Assembly: GCA_963777285.1 (NCBI GenBank)
Contig: CAVZPR010000002.1
Span: forward strand, 744,001 to 808,000
Source of the DNA: JAFARE01 sp963777285
GTDB lineage: Bacteria; Chloroflexota; Dormibacteria; Aeolococcales; Aeolococcaceae
Length of the DNA stretch: 64,000 bases
Direction: 5' to 3'
The notes beneath the pieces were generated by a model. The model was not told where the DNA came from and ran no database searches. It worked only from the letters and a program-made list of their open reading frames with translations. Below are positions 34,779-42,570 of this stretch, piece by piece. The translations under genes and the position numbers were made by a program. How positions within the stretch are numbered: the first letter of the stretch is position 1; each line of letters opens with the position of its first letter.

Positions 34779-34988
34779 CGTTGGAGGAAGTGGGCGACCT
34801 GCCTTCACGGGTACGCGGTCGGAGCCCCCCTCCACCCCATGCAACCTACGGTTTCGTGGGGACCCCGGAACATGGGGCCCCGCCGCTCGGCACTCGCCTC
34901 GACTCTCGCTCCGAGTCGTTCCGTCTCGGCTCCGTGACGCCCCGCTCAGGCAGGTCCCCCCTTCCTTCGGGAGCGGTCAGCTGCTGGT
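34767..34988. repeat. Inverted-repeat element, copy B (about 222 bp)
   Basis: It is homologous to copy A over 34781-34968. Here the ends extend: ACCAGCAGCTGAC at 34767-34779 is exactly the reverse complement of 34976-34988. Both convergent genes therefore end in the element and both encode Thr-Ser-Ser-stop from the same bases. The interior hairpin (34835-34861) keeps its stem with a wobble pair and one mismatch relative to copy A. Confidence 0.85.
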
Positions 34989-35825
34989 CTCGGCGAGCCG
35001 GCGGCGCATGACCTGGACAGCCGCTGGATTCTCGTCGACCAGCAGATAGCGGCGGCCGCGTTCGGCTGCCGCGACGCCCGTGGTGCCGCTGCCCGCGCAC
35101 CAGTCGACGACGAGGTCCCCGGGGCGCGACGACGCGGCGACGATGCGGCGCAGGATGGCGAGCGGCTTCTGCGTCGGGTAGCCGGTGCGCTCGCGCGACG
35201 AGGTGGGCACGATCGTGTTCCACCACACGTCGGTCGGCAGCTTGCCGCGTGCACGCCGCTCCGGTGTCTGCAGTGACGGCGCCATGTACGGCACCCGGTC
35301 GACGCTCGCCGCGTCGAAGTGATAGCGGCTCGGGTCGCGCACGTACACCAGGATGACGTCGTGCTTCGGCGCCCAGCGTCGCACGGTGCGGCCACCGTAG
35401 TCGTACGCCCAGATCAGCTCGTTGAGGAAGCAATCGCGCCCGAAGATGGAGTCGAGCAGCACCTTGCAGTAGTGCAACTCGCGAGGATCGACGTGCAGGT
35501 ACAGCGTGCCGTGCGGCGCGAGGATGCGGCGCGTCTCCTGCAGCCGGGGCCGCAGCCAGCCGAGGTAGTCGTCGAAGGCGTCGGGAAATGCGTCACCCCG
35601 CTGCGCTGTGGTCGCGTAGCGGGCGCCGGCGAACCCGCGCCGCTCGCCGTCGGCGCGCCGCACCACCGTCAGCCGCGTCGCGGCCTGCCGCCGTCCCGTG
35701 TTGAAGGGAGGGTCCGCGTAGACCAGCCCGGCGCAGCCGGTTGGTACCGTGCGCAGCACGTCCAGAGCCTCGCCGAGGACGATGCCCTCACAGGGTGCGG
35801 GCCCTTCGACTCGACGCGGCTGCAT
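34977..35825 (-). CDS. Orphan DNA methyltransferase 2 (YhdJ-like, beta-class)
   Basis: A 282-residue adenine-N6 or cytosine-N4 methylase. Motif IV is LVYADPPFNTG and motif I is VVDWCAGSGTTGVAAAERG, with YPTQKPLAILRRIVA between. ATG 35825 is taken as the start; the upstream frame is Arg/Pro-rich shadow. It is divergent from the peroxiredoxin-like gene (26 nt). It converges on the acyl-CoA dehydrogenase across repeat copy B. Again no restriction partner is near. Its target sequence cannot be told from the protein. Confidence 0.9.
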   Translation of the reverse strand: MQPRRVEGPAPCEGIVLGEALDVLRTVPTGCAGLVYADPPFNTGRRQAATRLTVVRRADGERRGFAGARYATTAQRGDAFPDAFDDYLGWLRPRLQETRRILAPHGTLYLHVDPRELHYCKVLLDSIFGRDCFLNELIWAYDYGGRTVRRWAPKHDVILVYVRDPSRYHFDAASVDRVPYMAPSLQTPERRARGKLPTDVWWNTIVPTSSRERTGYPTQKPLAILRRIVAASSRPGDLVVDWCAGSGTTGVAAAERGRRYLLVDENPAAVQVMRRRLAETSS

Positions 35826-35851
35826 GGCGTGCTCGTACAGTAGGTCCAACC

Positions 35852-36400
35852 ATGGATGCGCGCGCGCTTTCCCGGGTGACGGTCCTCGACGTCGAGGGAC
35901 GCGAGGTGGCTCTGGGTTCGCTCTGGCGCGACCGGCCCGCGGTGACGGTGTGGCTGCGCCACTACGGGTGCCTCTTCTGCAGAGAGCAGGCGGCGGAGAT
36001 GCGCACCGTGCAGCCCAGGATCGAGCAGCTCGGTGCGCGGCTGGTGTTCGTCGGCAACGGCGGCGTGCGCCAGGCGCGTGCATTTCAGGCGCAGCACGCT
36101 GCCGACGTGACCGTGCTCACCGACCCGGAGCTGCGCTCGTACCGGGCCATCGGGGCCCGCAGCGGTGTCTTCAGCACCGTCGGCCCCGGAGCGTGGCGAG
36201 CCGGGCTGCGTGCGCTGAGCCGCGGCGCTCGTCAGACGAGCGTCAAGGGACACCCGTTCCAGCAGGGCGCCGTGCTCGTGATCGCCCCAGGCGACCGCGT
36301 CGTCTTCTCGCACATCAGCAACACGGCGGGCGACCACCCGCCGGTCGCATCCGTGGTCGCCGCGCTCGAGACGCAGGCTCGTCTCGTCCCCGCGTCCTGA
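35852..36400 (+). CDS. Peroxiredoxin-like (AhpC/TSA, PRXL2-type) protein
   Basis: A 182-residue thioredoxin-fold protein with an RHYGCLFCREQAAEM active-site segment (CxxC) as in the PRXL2/SelL-like branch of peroxiredoxins. VFVGNGGVRQARAFQ and GHPFQQGAVLVIAPGDRV follow. It likely reduces peroxides or maintains thiols; no reductase partner is adjacent. ATG 35852 is the start. The MaoC gene follows 8 nt downstream, so the two may be co-transcribed. Confidence 0.82.
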   Translation: MDARALSRVTVLDVEGREVALGSLWRDRPAVTVWLRHYGCLFCREQAAEMRTVQPRIEQLGARLVFVGNGGVRQARAFQAQHAADVTVLTDPELRSYRAIGARSGVFSTVGPGAWRAGLRALSRGARQTSVKGHPFQQGAVLVIAPGDRVVFSHISNTAGDHPPVASVVAALETQARLVPAS

Positions 36401-36408
36401 GGCGCGGC

Positions 36409-36873
36409 ATGCAGTTCGGTCGGTACTTCGAGGAGTTCGAGGTGGGGGCCACCTACAAGCACTGGCCGGGCAAGACGATCACGGAATACGACGACCATCT
36501 GTTCTGCCTGCTCACCATGAACCACCACCCGCTGCACATCGACGCGCACTACGCGGAGACGCAGACACAGTTCAAGCGCAACGTCGTCGTGGGCAACCTC
36601 GTGTACAGCCTGGCGCTGGGGATGAGCGTCGCCGACGTCAGCGGCAAGGCCATCGCCAACCTCGAGGTCGAATCGCTGAAGCACGAGAACCCCACCTTCC
36701 ACGGCGACACCATCTACGCGGAGACCACCGTGCTCGACAAGCGCGAGTCGTCGAGCAAGCCCGATCGCGGAGTGGTGACCGTCGAGACGCGCGCGTTCAA
36801 TCAGCGCGGCGAGCGCGTCTGCATCTTCCGCCGCAGCGTGCTCGTGCCCAAACGCGGGGACGGCGACGCCTGA
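36409..36873 (+). CDS. MaoC-family hot-dog hydratase
   Basis: A 154-residue single-hot-dog protein. The hydratase motif is in LLTMNHHPLHIDAHYAE (Asp/His pair), and VVGNLVYSLALGMSV is the family core. Homologues hydrate enoyl-CoA or mesaconyl-CoA. With the CoA-ester lyase and acyl-CoA dehydrogenase within 5 kb it could supply the malyl- or methylmalyl-CoA substrate of the lyase. ATG 36409. Confidence 0.88.
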   Translation: MQFGRYFEEFEVGATYKHWPGKTITEYDDHLFCLLTMNHHPLHIDAHYAETQTQFKRNVVVGNLVYSLALGMSVADVSGKAIANLEVESLKHENPTFHGDTIYAETTVLDKRESSSKPDRGVVTVETRAFNQRGERVCIFRRSVLVPKRGDGDA

Positions 36874-36944
36874 TCGACGCAGCGGTCGATCCCAGCTGGC
36901 TGCACCCGCACTCGGATGACGGCAGCACCGTCCTGTGCCCACTT

Positions 36945-38210
36945 GTGCCGCAAGCGCCACTGGCGGCTGCCCTCAACATGAGCAGCGTCGATCCGCGTGT
37001 CGCGGCACGCTACAACGTCCGCGCGATGCTACCCGGCCCCGCGGACGCGCTGCGCGACGCTGCGCTGCGCCTCGGCGTGCCGATGCACGAGCTGGGCACG
37101 CTGGCTCGCCATGGTGCGGTTGAAGCCCTTGCCGTGCAAGGACTTTCGCCATCACAGTCGGAGGCTCTGCTGGGCGCGGTGCGCCGCACCGGTGGTGACG
37201 TCGTCATGGACGCTTCGCGCGCGCGCGCCATCGTCCTCGCGCCTCTCAGCGCGGCCGGAGAGCTGGGAGCGACGCTGCATGCGCAGGGAGAGGAGGCCGC
37301 CGAGCTCGGCGCCGTGATCGCCGCCGCGCTGATGGCGCGCGGCACGCCGCCGCCCGTGGTGGCGGGTGCGCACCGGCTCGACTTCAGCGAGCGGACGCTC
37401 GTGATGGGCATCGTCAACGTCACCCCGGACTCGTTCTCCGGTGACGGCGTCGGCGATGACGTTCCGGCCGCTGTGTCCCGCGCACTCGAGCTCGTCCGCG
37501 CCGGCGCGGACATCATCGACGTCGGCGGCGAGAGCACGCGGCCGAACTCCGAACCGATCACCGCCGCTGCAGAGACGCAGCGCGTGCTTCCCGTCATCGC
37601 CGCGCTGCGCGACACGATCAACGTTCCCGTCAGCGTCGACACTCGCAAGGCTGAGGTTGCCGCAGCCGCCATCGACGCGGGCGCCTGCATGGTCAACGAC
37701 GTGTGGGGGCTGCGCGCCGACCCGGACATGGCCGCGGTCGTCGCATCGCATCCGGACACCGCCGTCTGCGTCATGCACAACCAGCACGGCACCGGCTACG
37801 GCGACCTGATGGGTGACGTGGCGTCGTCTCTGCGCCAGAGCCTCGCCATCGCCGCCGCGGCGGGGATCGCCGCGGAGCGCGTCATCATCGACCCGGGGTT
37901 CGGCTTCGCCAAGACCCCGGCGCAGAACCTGGAGCTGGTGCGCCGGCTCGGCGAGCTGCGCGCGATCGGCAGGCCCATCCTGGTGGGGCCGTCGCGCAAG
38001 TCCACGATCGGCTTCCTCACAGGCAGCGCGCCGCAGGATCGCGTCGGCGGCAGCATCGCCATCACCGCGCTGGCCGTCGCCGCGGGGGCGCACATGGTGC
38101 GGACGCACGACGTCGACGCGACGGTCCGCGCCCTCCGGGTGGCCGACGCGGTCGTGCGCGGCACGCCCCGGCACATCCTCGAGCTGGCTGCGCCCGGTCC
38201 CACCGGGTGA
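36945..38210 (+). CDS. folP: Dihydropteroate synthase with extra N-terminal domain
   Basis: A 421-residue protein; the usual DHPS is about 280. The C-terminal 270 residues are a complete DHPS barrel with MGIVNVTPDSFSGDG, DVGGESTRPNSEPI, VSVDTRKAEVAA, IIDPGFGFAKT and GPSRKSTIGFLTG. It joins p-aminobenzoate and the pterin pyrophosphate. The N-terminal 120 residues (MHELGTLARHGAVEALAVQG and on) resemble the extra region found in DHPS of Chloroflexi and Thermus relatives. GTG 36945 is taken as start; ATG 36978 is possible. folK overlaps its stop. Confidence 0.93.
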   Translation: MPQAPLAAALNMSSVDPRVAARYNVRAMLPGPADALRDAALRLGVPMHELGTLARHGAVEALAVQGLSPSQSEALLGAVRRTGGDVVMDASRARAIVLAPLSAAGELGATLHAQGEEAAELGAVIAAALMARGTPPPVVAGAHRLDFSERTLVMGIVNVTPDSFSGDGVGDDVPAAVSRALELVRAGADIIDVGGESTRPNSEPITAAAETQRVLPVIAALRDTINVPVSVDTRKAEVAAAAIDAGACMVNDVWGLRADPDMAAVVASHPDTAVCVMHNQHGTGYGDLMGDVASSLRQSLAIAAAAGIAAERVIIDPGFGFAKTPAQNLELVRRLGELRAIGRPILVGPSRKSTIGFLTGSAPQDRVGGSIAITALAVAAGAHMVRTHDVDATVRALRVADAVVRGTPRHILELAAPGPTG

Positions 38211-38650
38211 CCACCGCGACCGAGGTCGCCTGGGTGGGCATGGGCGCCAACGTCGGCAACAGGGGCATGGCGCTGCGGCGGCTCCTCGCAGCTCTCGAGT
38301 CGGACGGGGTGCGCGCTGAGGCGAGATCGTCCGAGATCCTCACCCGCGCCCACGGGGTGACGGCCCAGGAGGACTTCCACAATCAGGTGGTGCGCCTGCG
38401 CGCGCCCGAGGCATGGACGCCGCAGCGCTGGCTGGCGCACGTCAGAGCGGCCGAGCAGCGCGCCGGCCGGCGCCAGACCTACCGCTGGGGCCCGCGGATC
38501 GCCGACGCCGACATCCTGCTGCTCGGCCCCGCGGGCGAGGTGCACGTCGACGAGCCCGACCTGACGGTGCCCCACCGCGAGCTGCCCCGCCGTCCCTACC
38601 TGCGCCGCCTGCTGGCCGAGCTCGGCGCTCCGCGCGACGAGACAGGCTAG
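38207..38650 (+). CDS. folK: HPPK, 2-amino-4-hydroxy-6-hydroxymethyldihydropteridine pyrophosphokinase
   Basis: A 147-residue enzyme that pyrophosphorylates the pterin used by FolP. Family motifs are WVGMGANVGNRGMALRR, QEDFHNQVVRL, WGPRIADADILLLG and VPHRELPRRPYL (HPPK signature). GTG 38207 overlaps the folP stop by 4 nt. No folB lies between them, unlike many bacteria. It converges with the next gene, sharing 4 nt. Confidence 0.93.
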   Translation: MTTATEVAWVGMGANVGNRGMALRRLLAALESDGVRAEARSSEILTRAHGVTAQEDFHNQVVRLRAPEAWTPQRWLAHVRAAEQRAGRRQTYRWGPRIADADILLLGPAGEVHVDEPDLTVPHRELPRRPYLRRLLAELGAPRDETG

Positions 38651-39303
38651 ATGGGCAGCCGGTCGGCGAGCTGCGGCACCAGGCGGAGCGCAGCGTCTAT
38701 CTGACGCGCGATGGCGCTCAGGTCGGGCTGCTTCTCGAAGTCGAGAAACCAGGAGTGCTCCGCGGTGAACTTCTCCACCAGCGTGGTGGCTCCGAGCACG
38801 GCGATGCCGACGTGCACGCTGGGGCGGTCGTCGTCGCTGAAGGCCTTGCCCACCAGGGTCTGCACCGTCTCGATCCAGCCGCCCACCTCATCGAGCTCGT
38901 GCAGCTCGTACCCGCCGTCGCCCAGGACGAACTCGGCTTCGACGTCGACGAAGGGCTGGGGGGTCAGCTGCTGGTGCGGGCAGTCCTGCGCCTCCTCGTC
39001 GTCGTGGTACAGCTCGCAGTCGGCGCCGGGACCGTACGCCGAGATGAAGGTGAGCAGCGCGTCCCACACGAAGCTGAGGTGCACGTGGTACCGGGGCGGC
39101 GGCTCACCGGCCAGCCGGATGGTGCACTCGAAGCGGCGCTCGCCGAGCCCCGGCTCGACGTGATGCCGAACATCCTCGATGGTCAGGCCGGTGCCGTCCA
39201 CCGCCTCGAGCAGATCGGAGGCGAACTCCTCGTACGACGGAAACCCTGGGCGGTCGGACGACGGCTCGGCGCCGGGCTGGCCGGGACGGGACGGGACCGC
39301 CAA
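38647..39303 (-). CDS. Hypothetical protein, acidic
   Basis: A 218-residue acidic protein with no signal peptide or helix. Segments such as HVHLSFVWDALLTFISAYG and LYHDDEEAQDCPHQQLTPQP look like a mixed alpha/beta fold. I do not recognise the family and infer no function. ATG 39303 is likely. It sits between folK (convergent) and a small membrane-protein gene on the same strand, 40 nt away. Confidence 0.6.
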   Translation of the reverse strand: MAVPSRPGQPGAEPSSDRPGFPSYEEFASDLLEAVDGTGLTIEDVRHHVEPGLGERRFECTIRLAGEPPPRYHVHLSFVWDALLTFISAYGPGADCELYHDDEEAQDCPHQQLTPQPFVDVEAEFVLGDGGYELHELDEVGGWIETVQTLVGKAFSDDDRPSVHVGIAVLGATTLVEKFTAEHSWFLDFEKQPDLSAIARQIDAALRLVPQLADRLPI

Positions 39304-39343
39304 GGTCAGGCGCCGGGCGGCGCGGCGGCGCGCCGGCGATGCA

Positions 39344-39610
39344 TCAGCGCCCCGCCAGCCAGCGGCGGAGGCCGCGACCCAGCACGTTGAGCGCCAGCAC
39401 GACGCCGAAGGACAGGGCGATGGCGATCACCAGAGGCACCTCCACCCCCGGGGTCGAGTACGTGTACACCGCCAGGATCGCCGCAGCGAACAGGGCCAGC
39501 GCGATCAGCCACAGCAGGGTCACGGTGAGCGACCCCAGCGGGTCCGCGGCGCGCTGCGACGGCAGCGCCGGCGCGGGGTCCCGGGAGCGGAGCATCGGCG
39601 GGGTGCGCAC
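39344..39610 (-). CDS. Small membrane protein
   Basis: An 88-residue protein with two hydrophobic segments (SLTVTLLWLIALALFAAAIL and PLVIAIALSFGVVLALNVLG) flanked by a basic tail (RGLRRWLAGR). No family is recognised. It lies between two same-strand genes, 30 nt after the nucleoside phosphorylase gene. Confidence 0.55.
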   Translation of the reverse strand: MRTPPMLRSRDPAPALPSQRAADPLGSLTVTLLWLIALALFAAAILAVYTYSTPGVEVPLVIAIALSFGVVLALNVLGRGLRRWLAGR

Positions 39611-39640
39611 GCCGCAAGTCTACTGTGCGGCTTCGCGGCG

Positions 39641-40411
39641 TCAGTGCAGGGCGCAGGCCAGCGCCGCGTCGGCCAGGGCTTCGAGCGCCGCGTCGACGTC
39701 GGGGTCGAAGAACCGTGGAGTCCAGTGGTCCTCGGCGAGCGAGTCGCTGAGCACGAACGCCGCCGCGACGTCGACCCCACGCGCCCTCCCCACGGTGAAC
39801 AACGCCGCCGCCTCCATCTCCACGCTGAGCACACCCTCACCCTGATAGTGGCGCGCTTCCTGCAGCGTCTCGCGATACGGGGCGTCGATGGTCCACGACT
39901 CGCCGCGTTGATGCGCGATGTGGCGCGCGTCGAGCTCCGCGGTCAGCTCCGAGGACAGGGCAGCGGACGCGCCGGCGGCGCGCCCGGACGCGACGTAGTG
40001 ATGCGAGACGCCCTCGTCGCGCACCGCGGCGGTGCACACGACGACGTCACCGATGAGTGCGCCCGGCTGCAGGCCGCCGGCGATCCCGATGCTGAGCACG
40101 CGCCGCACCCCCCAGGCCACGAGGTGCTCCAGGACGAGCGCGGCAACGGGTGCCCCAACGCCGAAGCCGGACGCCACGGCGGCGCGCCGGCCGTCGCGCT
40201 CCACGACGTGCACCGGTGCGAAGAGGTGCAGGTCGGGTGGCCGCGGGTTGCCGATCACGTGCACCGCGGGAGGCCGCTGGTAGAAGAGCACGGCGCCTCG
40301 AGGGGCCGCCACATCGGGCAGCTGCCCGGCTTCACGCAGGTACGCGAGAAAGTCGCCGGCCGTGAACAGCGCGTCGTGCGCGTGCTTGCCCGCGAGGTTG
40401 GGAAACGGCAT
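39641..40411 (-). CDS. Nucleoside phosphorylase (PNP/UDP family)
   Basis: A 256-residue enzyme of the trimeric PNP_UDP_1 fold that cleaves nucleosides with phosphate. Phosphate-site and core motifs are VLSIGIAGGLQPGALIGDVV and the nucleoside-binding GVLSVEMEAAALFTVGR; VLSDSLAEDHW is the late segment. ATG 40411 is 14 nt after the response regulator stop and has a GAGG 5 nt before it. The base specificity (uridine, adenosine or thio-compounds) is not decided by sequence. Confidence 0.88.
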   Translation of the reverse strand: MPFPNLAGKHAHDALFTAGDFLAYLREAGQLPDVAAPRGAVLFYQRPPAVHVIGNPRPPDLHLFAPVHVVERDGRRAAVASGFGVGAPVAALVLEHLVAWGVRRVLSIGIAGGLQPGALIGDVVVCTAAVRDEGVSHHYVASGRAAGASAALSSELTAELDARHIAHQRGESWTIDAPYRETLQEARHYQGEGVLSVEMEAAALFTVGRARGVDVAAAFVLSDSLAEDHWTPRFFDPDVDAALEALADAALACALH

Positions 40412-40425
40412 CAGGACCTCGGCGC

Positions 40426-41139
40426 TCAGGGCTTGATGAGCGCGAAGCGGTAGCCGATCCCGGGCACCGCCAGGATGTAGCGCGGCTGCGCCGGGTCCGG
40501 TTCGATCTTGCGGCGCAGGTTGCGCACGTGCACGTCGATGACGCGCGTTTCCAGCGGATGCTCGTAGCCCCACACCGAGCTGAGGATCCGCTCCCGCGAG
40601 AGCACCTTGCCCGCGTTCGCCGCCAGGTACGCGAGAAGGTCGAACTCCGTGTGCGTCAGGATCACCGTCTGGTCGTTGCGCTGCACACGCCGCTCCGTGG
40701 TGTCGATGACCAGGTCGCGGAACACGAACCTGCCCTCTTCCGGCCGCACCTCGGAGCGCGCCTCCTTGGCCTTGCGCAGGTGCGCGGCGATGCGCGCCAG
40801 CAGCTCACGCGGACGGAAGGGCTTGTTGACGTAGTCGTCGGCGCCGATCTCGAGCCCCAGCACGACGTCGATCTCCTCGTTCTTCGCGCTGAGGATCACC
40901 ACCGGCATGCGGTGCCCGGCGCGGCGCACCTCGCGGCACACGTCGAAACCGGAGAGGTCGGGCAGCATCAGGTCGAGCAGGATGATGTCGGGATGGAAGT
41001 TCTCGATGCGGTCGAGAACATCGCTGCCCCGATCCGCCTCCTGCACCGCGTACCCCTCGGTTTCGCAGGTAAGTCGAACCGCCTTCCGTATGAGTGCATC
41101 GTCGTCGACGACGAGCACGCGCACCTGCTGACCGTCCAC
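40426..41139 (-). CDS. OmpR/PhoB-family response regulator (no kinase nearby)
   Basis: A 237-residue regulator with receiver motifs VLVVDDDALIRKAVRLTCE, ILLDLMLPDLSGFDV (phosphoacceptor Asp) and DYVNKPFRPRELLARIAAH, then a winged helix ending in AVPGIGYRFALIKP. GTG 41139 is the start. The nucleoside phosphorylase gene follows in the same direction, and a DUF4388 gene is divergent, 122 nt away. No histidine kinase is adjacent, so the partner is encoded elsewhere. Confidence 0.92.
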   Translation of the reverse strand: MDGQQVRVLVVDDDALIRKAVRLTCETEGYAVQEADRGSDVLDRIENFHPDIILLDLMLPDLSGFDVCREVRRAGHRMPVVILSAKNEEIDVVLGLEIGADDYVNKPFRPRELLARIAAHLRKAKEARSEVRPEEGRFVFRDLVIDTTERRVQRNDQTVILTHTEFDLLAYLAANAGKVLSRERILSSVWGYEHPLETRVIDVHVRNLRRKIEPDPAQPRYILAVPGIGYRFALIKP

Positions 41140-41261
41140 GTGAATTCGCCCGATTGTAGGCGCCCGGCTCGCCCCCGGGATCGGATTGCTACTATACGGA
41201 CCGATTCGAGCCGGGCCGGACCGGGTGGGCCACGGTCCCCACACAAGGGCTGATTGCAAAG

Positions 41262-42554
41262 GTGCAGACGCAGGGAACGCTCAAAGACGGCGGCTTGTCA
41301 ACTCTTCTCCAGACGATGCAGTCGGAGAGGGCCACCGGCACGCTGGCCATCGACCACAACGGCGAGAGCGCCTCGCTCTACTTCTTGTTCGGGCACCTCT
41401 TCCACGCCAGCGGCCCCAGCGGGCAGGGCGAGGACGTCGTCATCAACGCGCTGGGATGGGACGACGGCAGCTACCAGTTCGATCCGCGGGCCAAGCTCCC
41501 CGCCGAGGAGACGATCAAGTCGTCGCCGGCGGAGTTGCTGACCGCCGCCCAGTCGCGCCAGGCCGGCGTGCCTGAGCCGGCGGTCGCCGCGCCTGGTTCG
41601 GTGTGGATGCACGGCGAGCACGAGGCGGAGGGGCTCGAAGCGTCGCAGGAGCCCAGCTACCGCTCCGCGGTCGGAGCGTCGGTCGGCGCCGGCGGCGACG
41701 CGCACGGCTACGAGCCGGGATTGCCGTCCTGGACGCCGGCGCAGAACGACGTGGTGCCGTCCGCCGGCGAGCCGGTCGCCTATCCCACGTCAGCCGCGCA
41801 GGAGACGGAGCCGGCGCGCACCCCGCCGGTCACGGCGCAGCCCCCCACCGCGCCCGCCGTGACCAGCCCCGGCGCAGCCCATCCCGCATGGCTGCGTCCA
41901 CGGGTCATGGGCGCGCAGCAGGAGTCGCTCGACGACGTCGTCTACCCACTGCCGTCGGGCCGGCCCCACTACGAGGGACTGAAGAGCGCGTTCGTCGACT
42001 TCCCCCGGTTGCTCCGCACGCTGCGCGCGGACCATCACACCGGCTACATCCGCCTCAGCGGCAGCTCCTACTCGGGCATCATCCTGCTCAACGACGGGCA
42101 GGTCCTCGAGGCCGTGTGCAGCGACGGCGGCGTCACCAAGAACGAGACCGCCTTCCTGCAGTTCCGCCGTCACATGGACAGCGGGGACGGCATGCTCGAC
42201 GTCATCGAGCTGGACGGCGACATCGTCATCGCCGTCGGCCGCCTGTTCACCGCGCCGCCGCTGTACACCGGGCTGCTGGGCCGCTTCGTGAACCTGGAGG
42301 CGCTGCTCGAGTACCTCGGCGAAGAGAAGGTGGACGGCGCCGTGGTGGTCAGCGGCGCCAGCGAGCTGGGCGTCATCCTCCTCGGCCAGGGCGCCATCCT
42401 GGGCGCCTACACGGAGTCGAAGCGGGACCTCGACCCGAGCACGGCAGCCGTCGCCAAGCTGGCCACGGAGCGGTCGTCGCGCATCGAGGTGAAGAGCGGG
42501 TCGGGCAGCCTGGCCCCGATCGACGTCGACAGCACGCTCAACAAGCCCTACTGA
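41262..42554 (+). CDS. DUF4388/PATAN-like domain protein
   Basis: A 430-residue protein with two copies of a DUF4388-type domain: residues 3-90 (GTLKDGGLSTLLQTMQSERA, LFGHLFHASG) and about 235-400 (YEGLKSAFVDFPRLLRTLRA, GIILLNDGQVLEAVCSDGG, GVILLGQGAILGAYTESK). A Pro/Ala/Thr-rich linker joins them. Such domains occur beside response regulators and chemotaxis proteins as signalling adaptors. Here it is divergent from a response regulator. Confidence 0.8.
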   Translation: MQTQGTLKDGGLSTLLQTMQSERATGTLAIDHNGESASLYFLFGHLFHASGPSGQGEDVVINALGWDDGSYQFDPRAKLPAEETIKSSPAELLTAAQSRQAGVPEPAVAAPGSVWMHGEHEAEGLEASQEPSYRSAVGASVGAGGDAHGYEPGLPSWTPAQNDVVPSAGEPVAYPTSAAQETEPARTPPVTAQPPTAPAVTSPGAAHPAWLRPRVMGAQQESLDDVVYPLPSGRPHYEGLKSAFVDFPRLLRTLRADHHTGYIRLSGSSYSGIILLNDGQVLEAVCSDGGVTKNETAFLQFRRHMDSGDGMLDVIELDGDIVIAVGRLFTAPPLYTGLLGRFVNLEALLEYLGEEKVDGAVVVSGASELGVILLGQGAILGAYTESKRDLDPSTAAVAKLATERSSRIEVKSGSGSLAPIDVDSTLNKPY

Positions 42555-42570
42555 CCCTGCCGCCTCCGCC

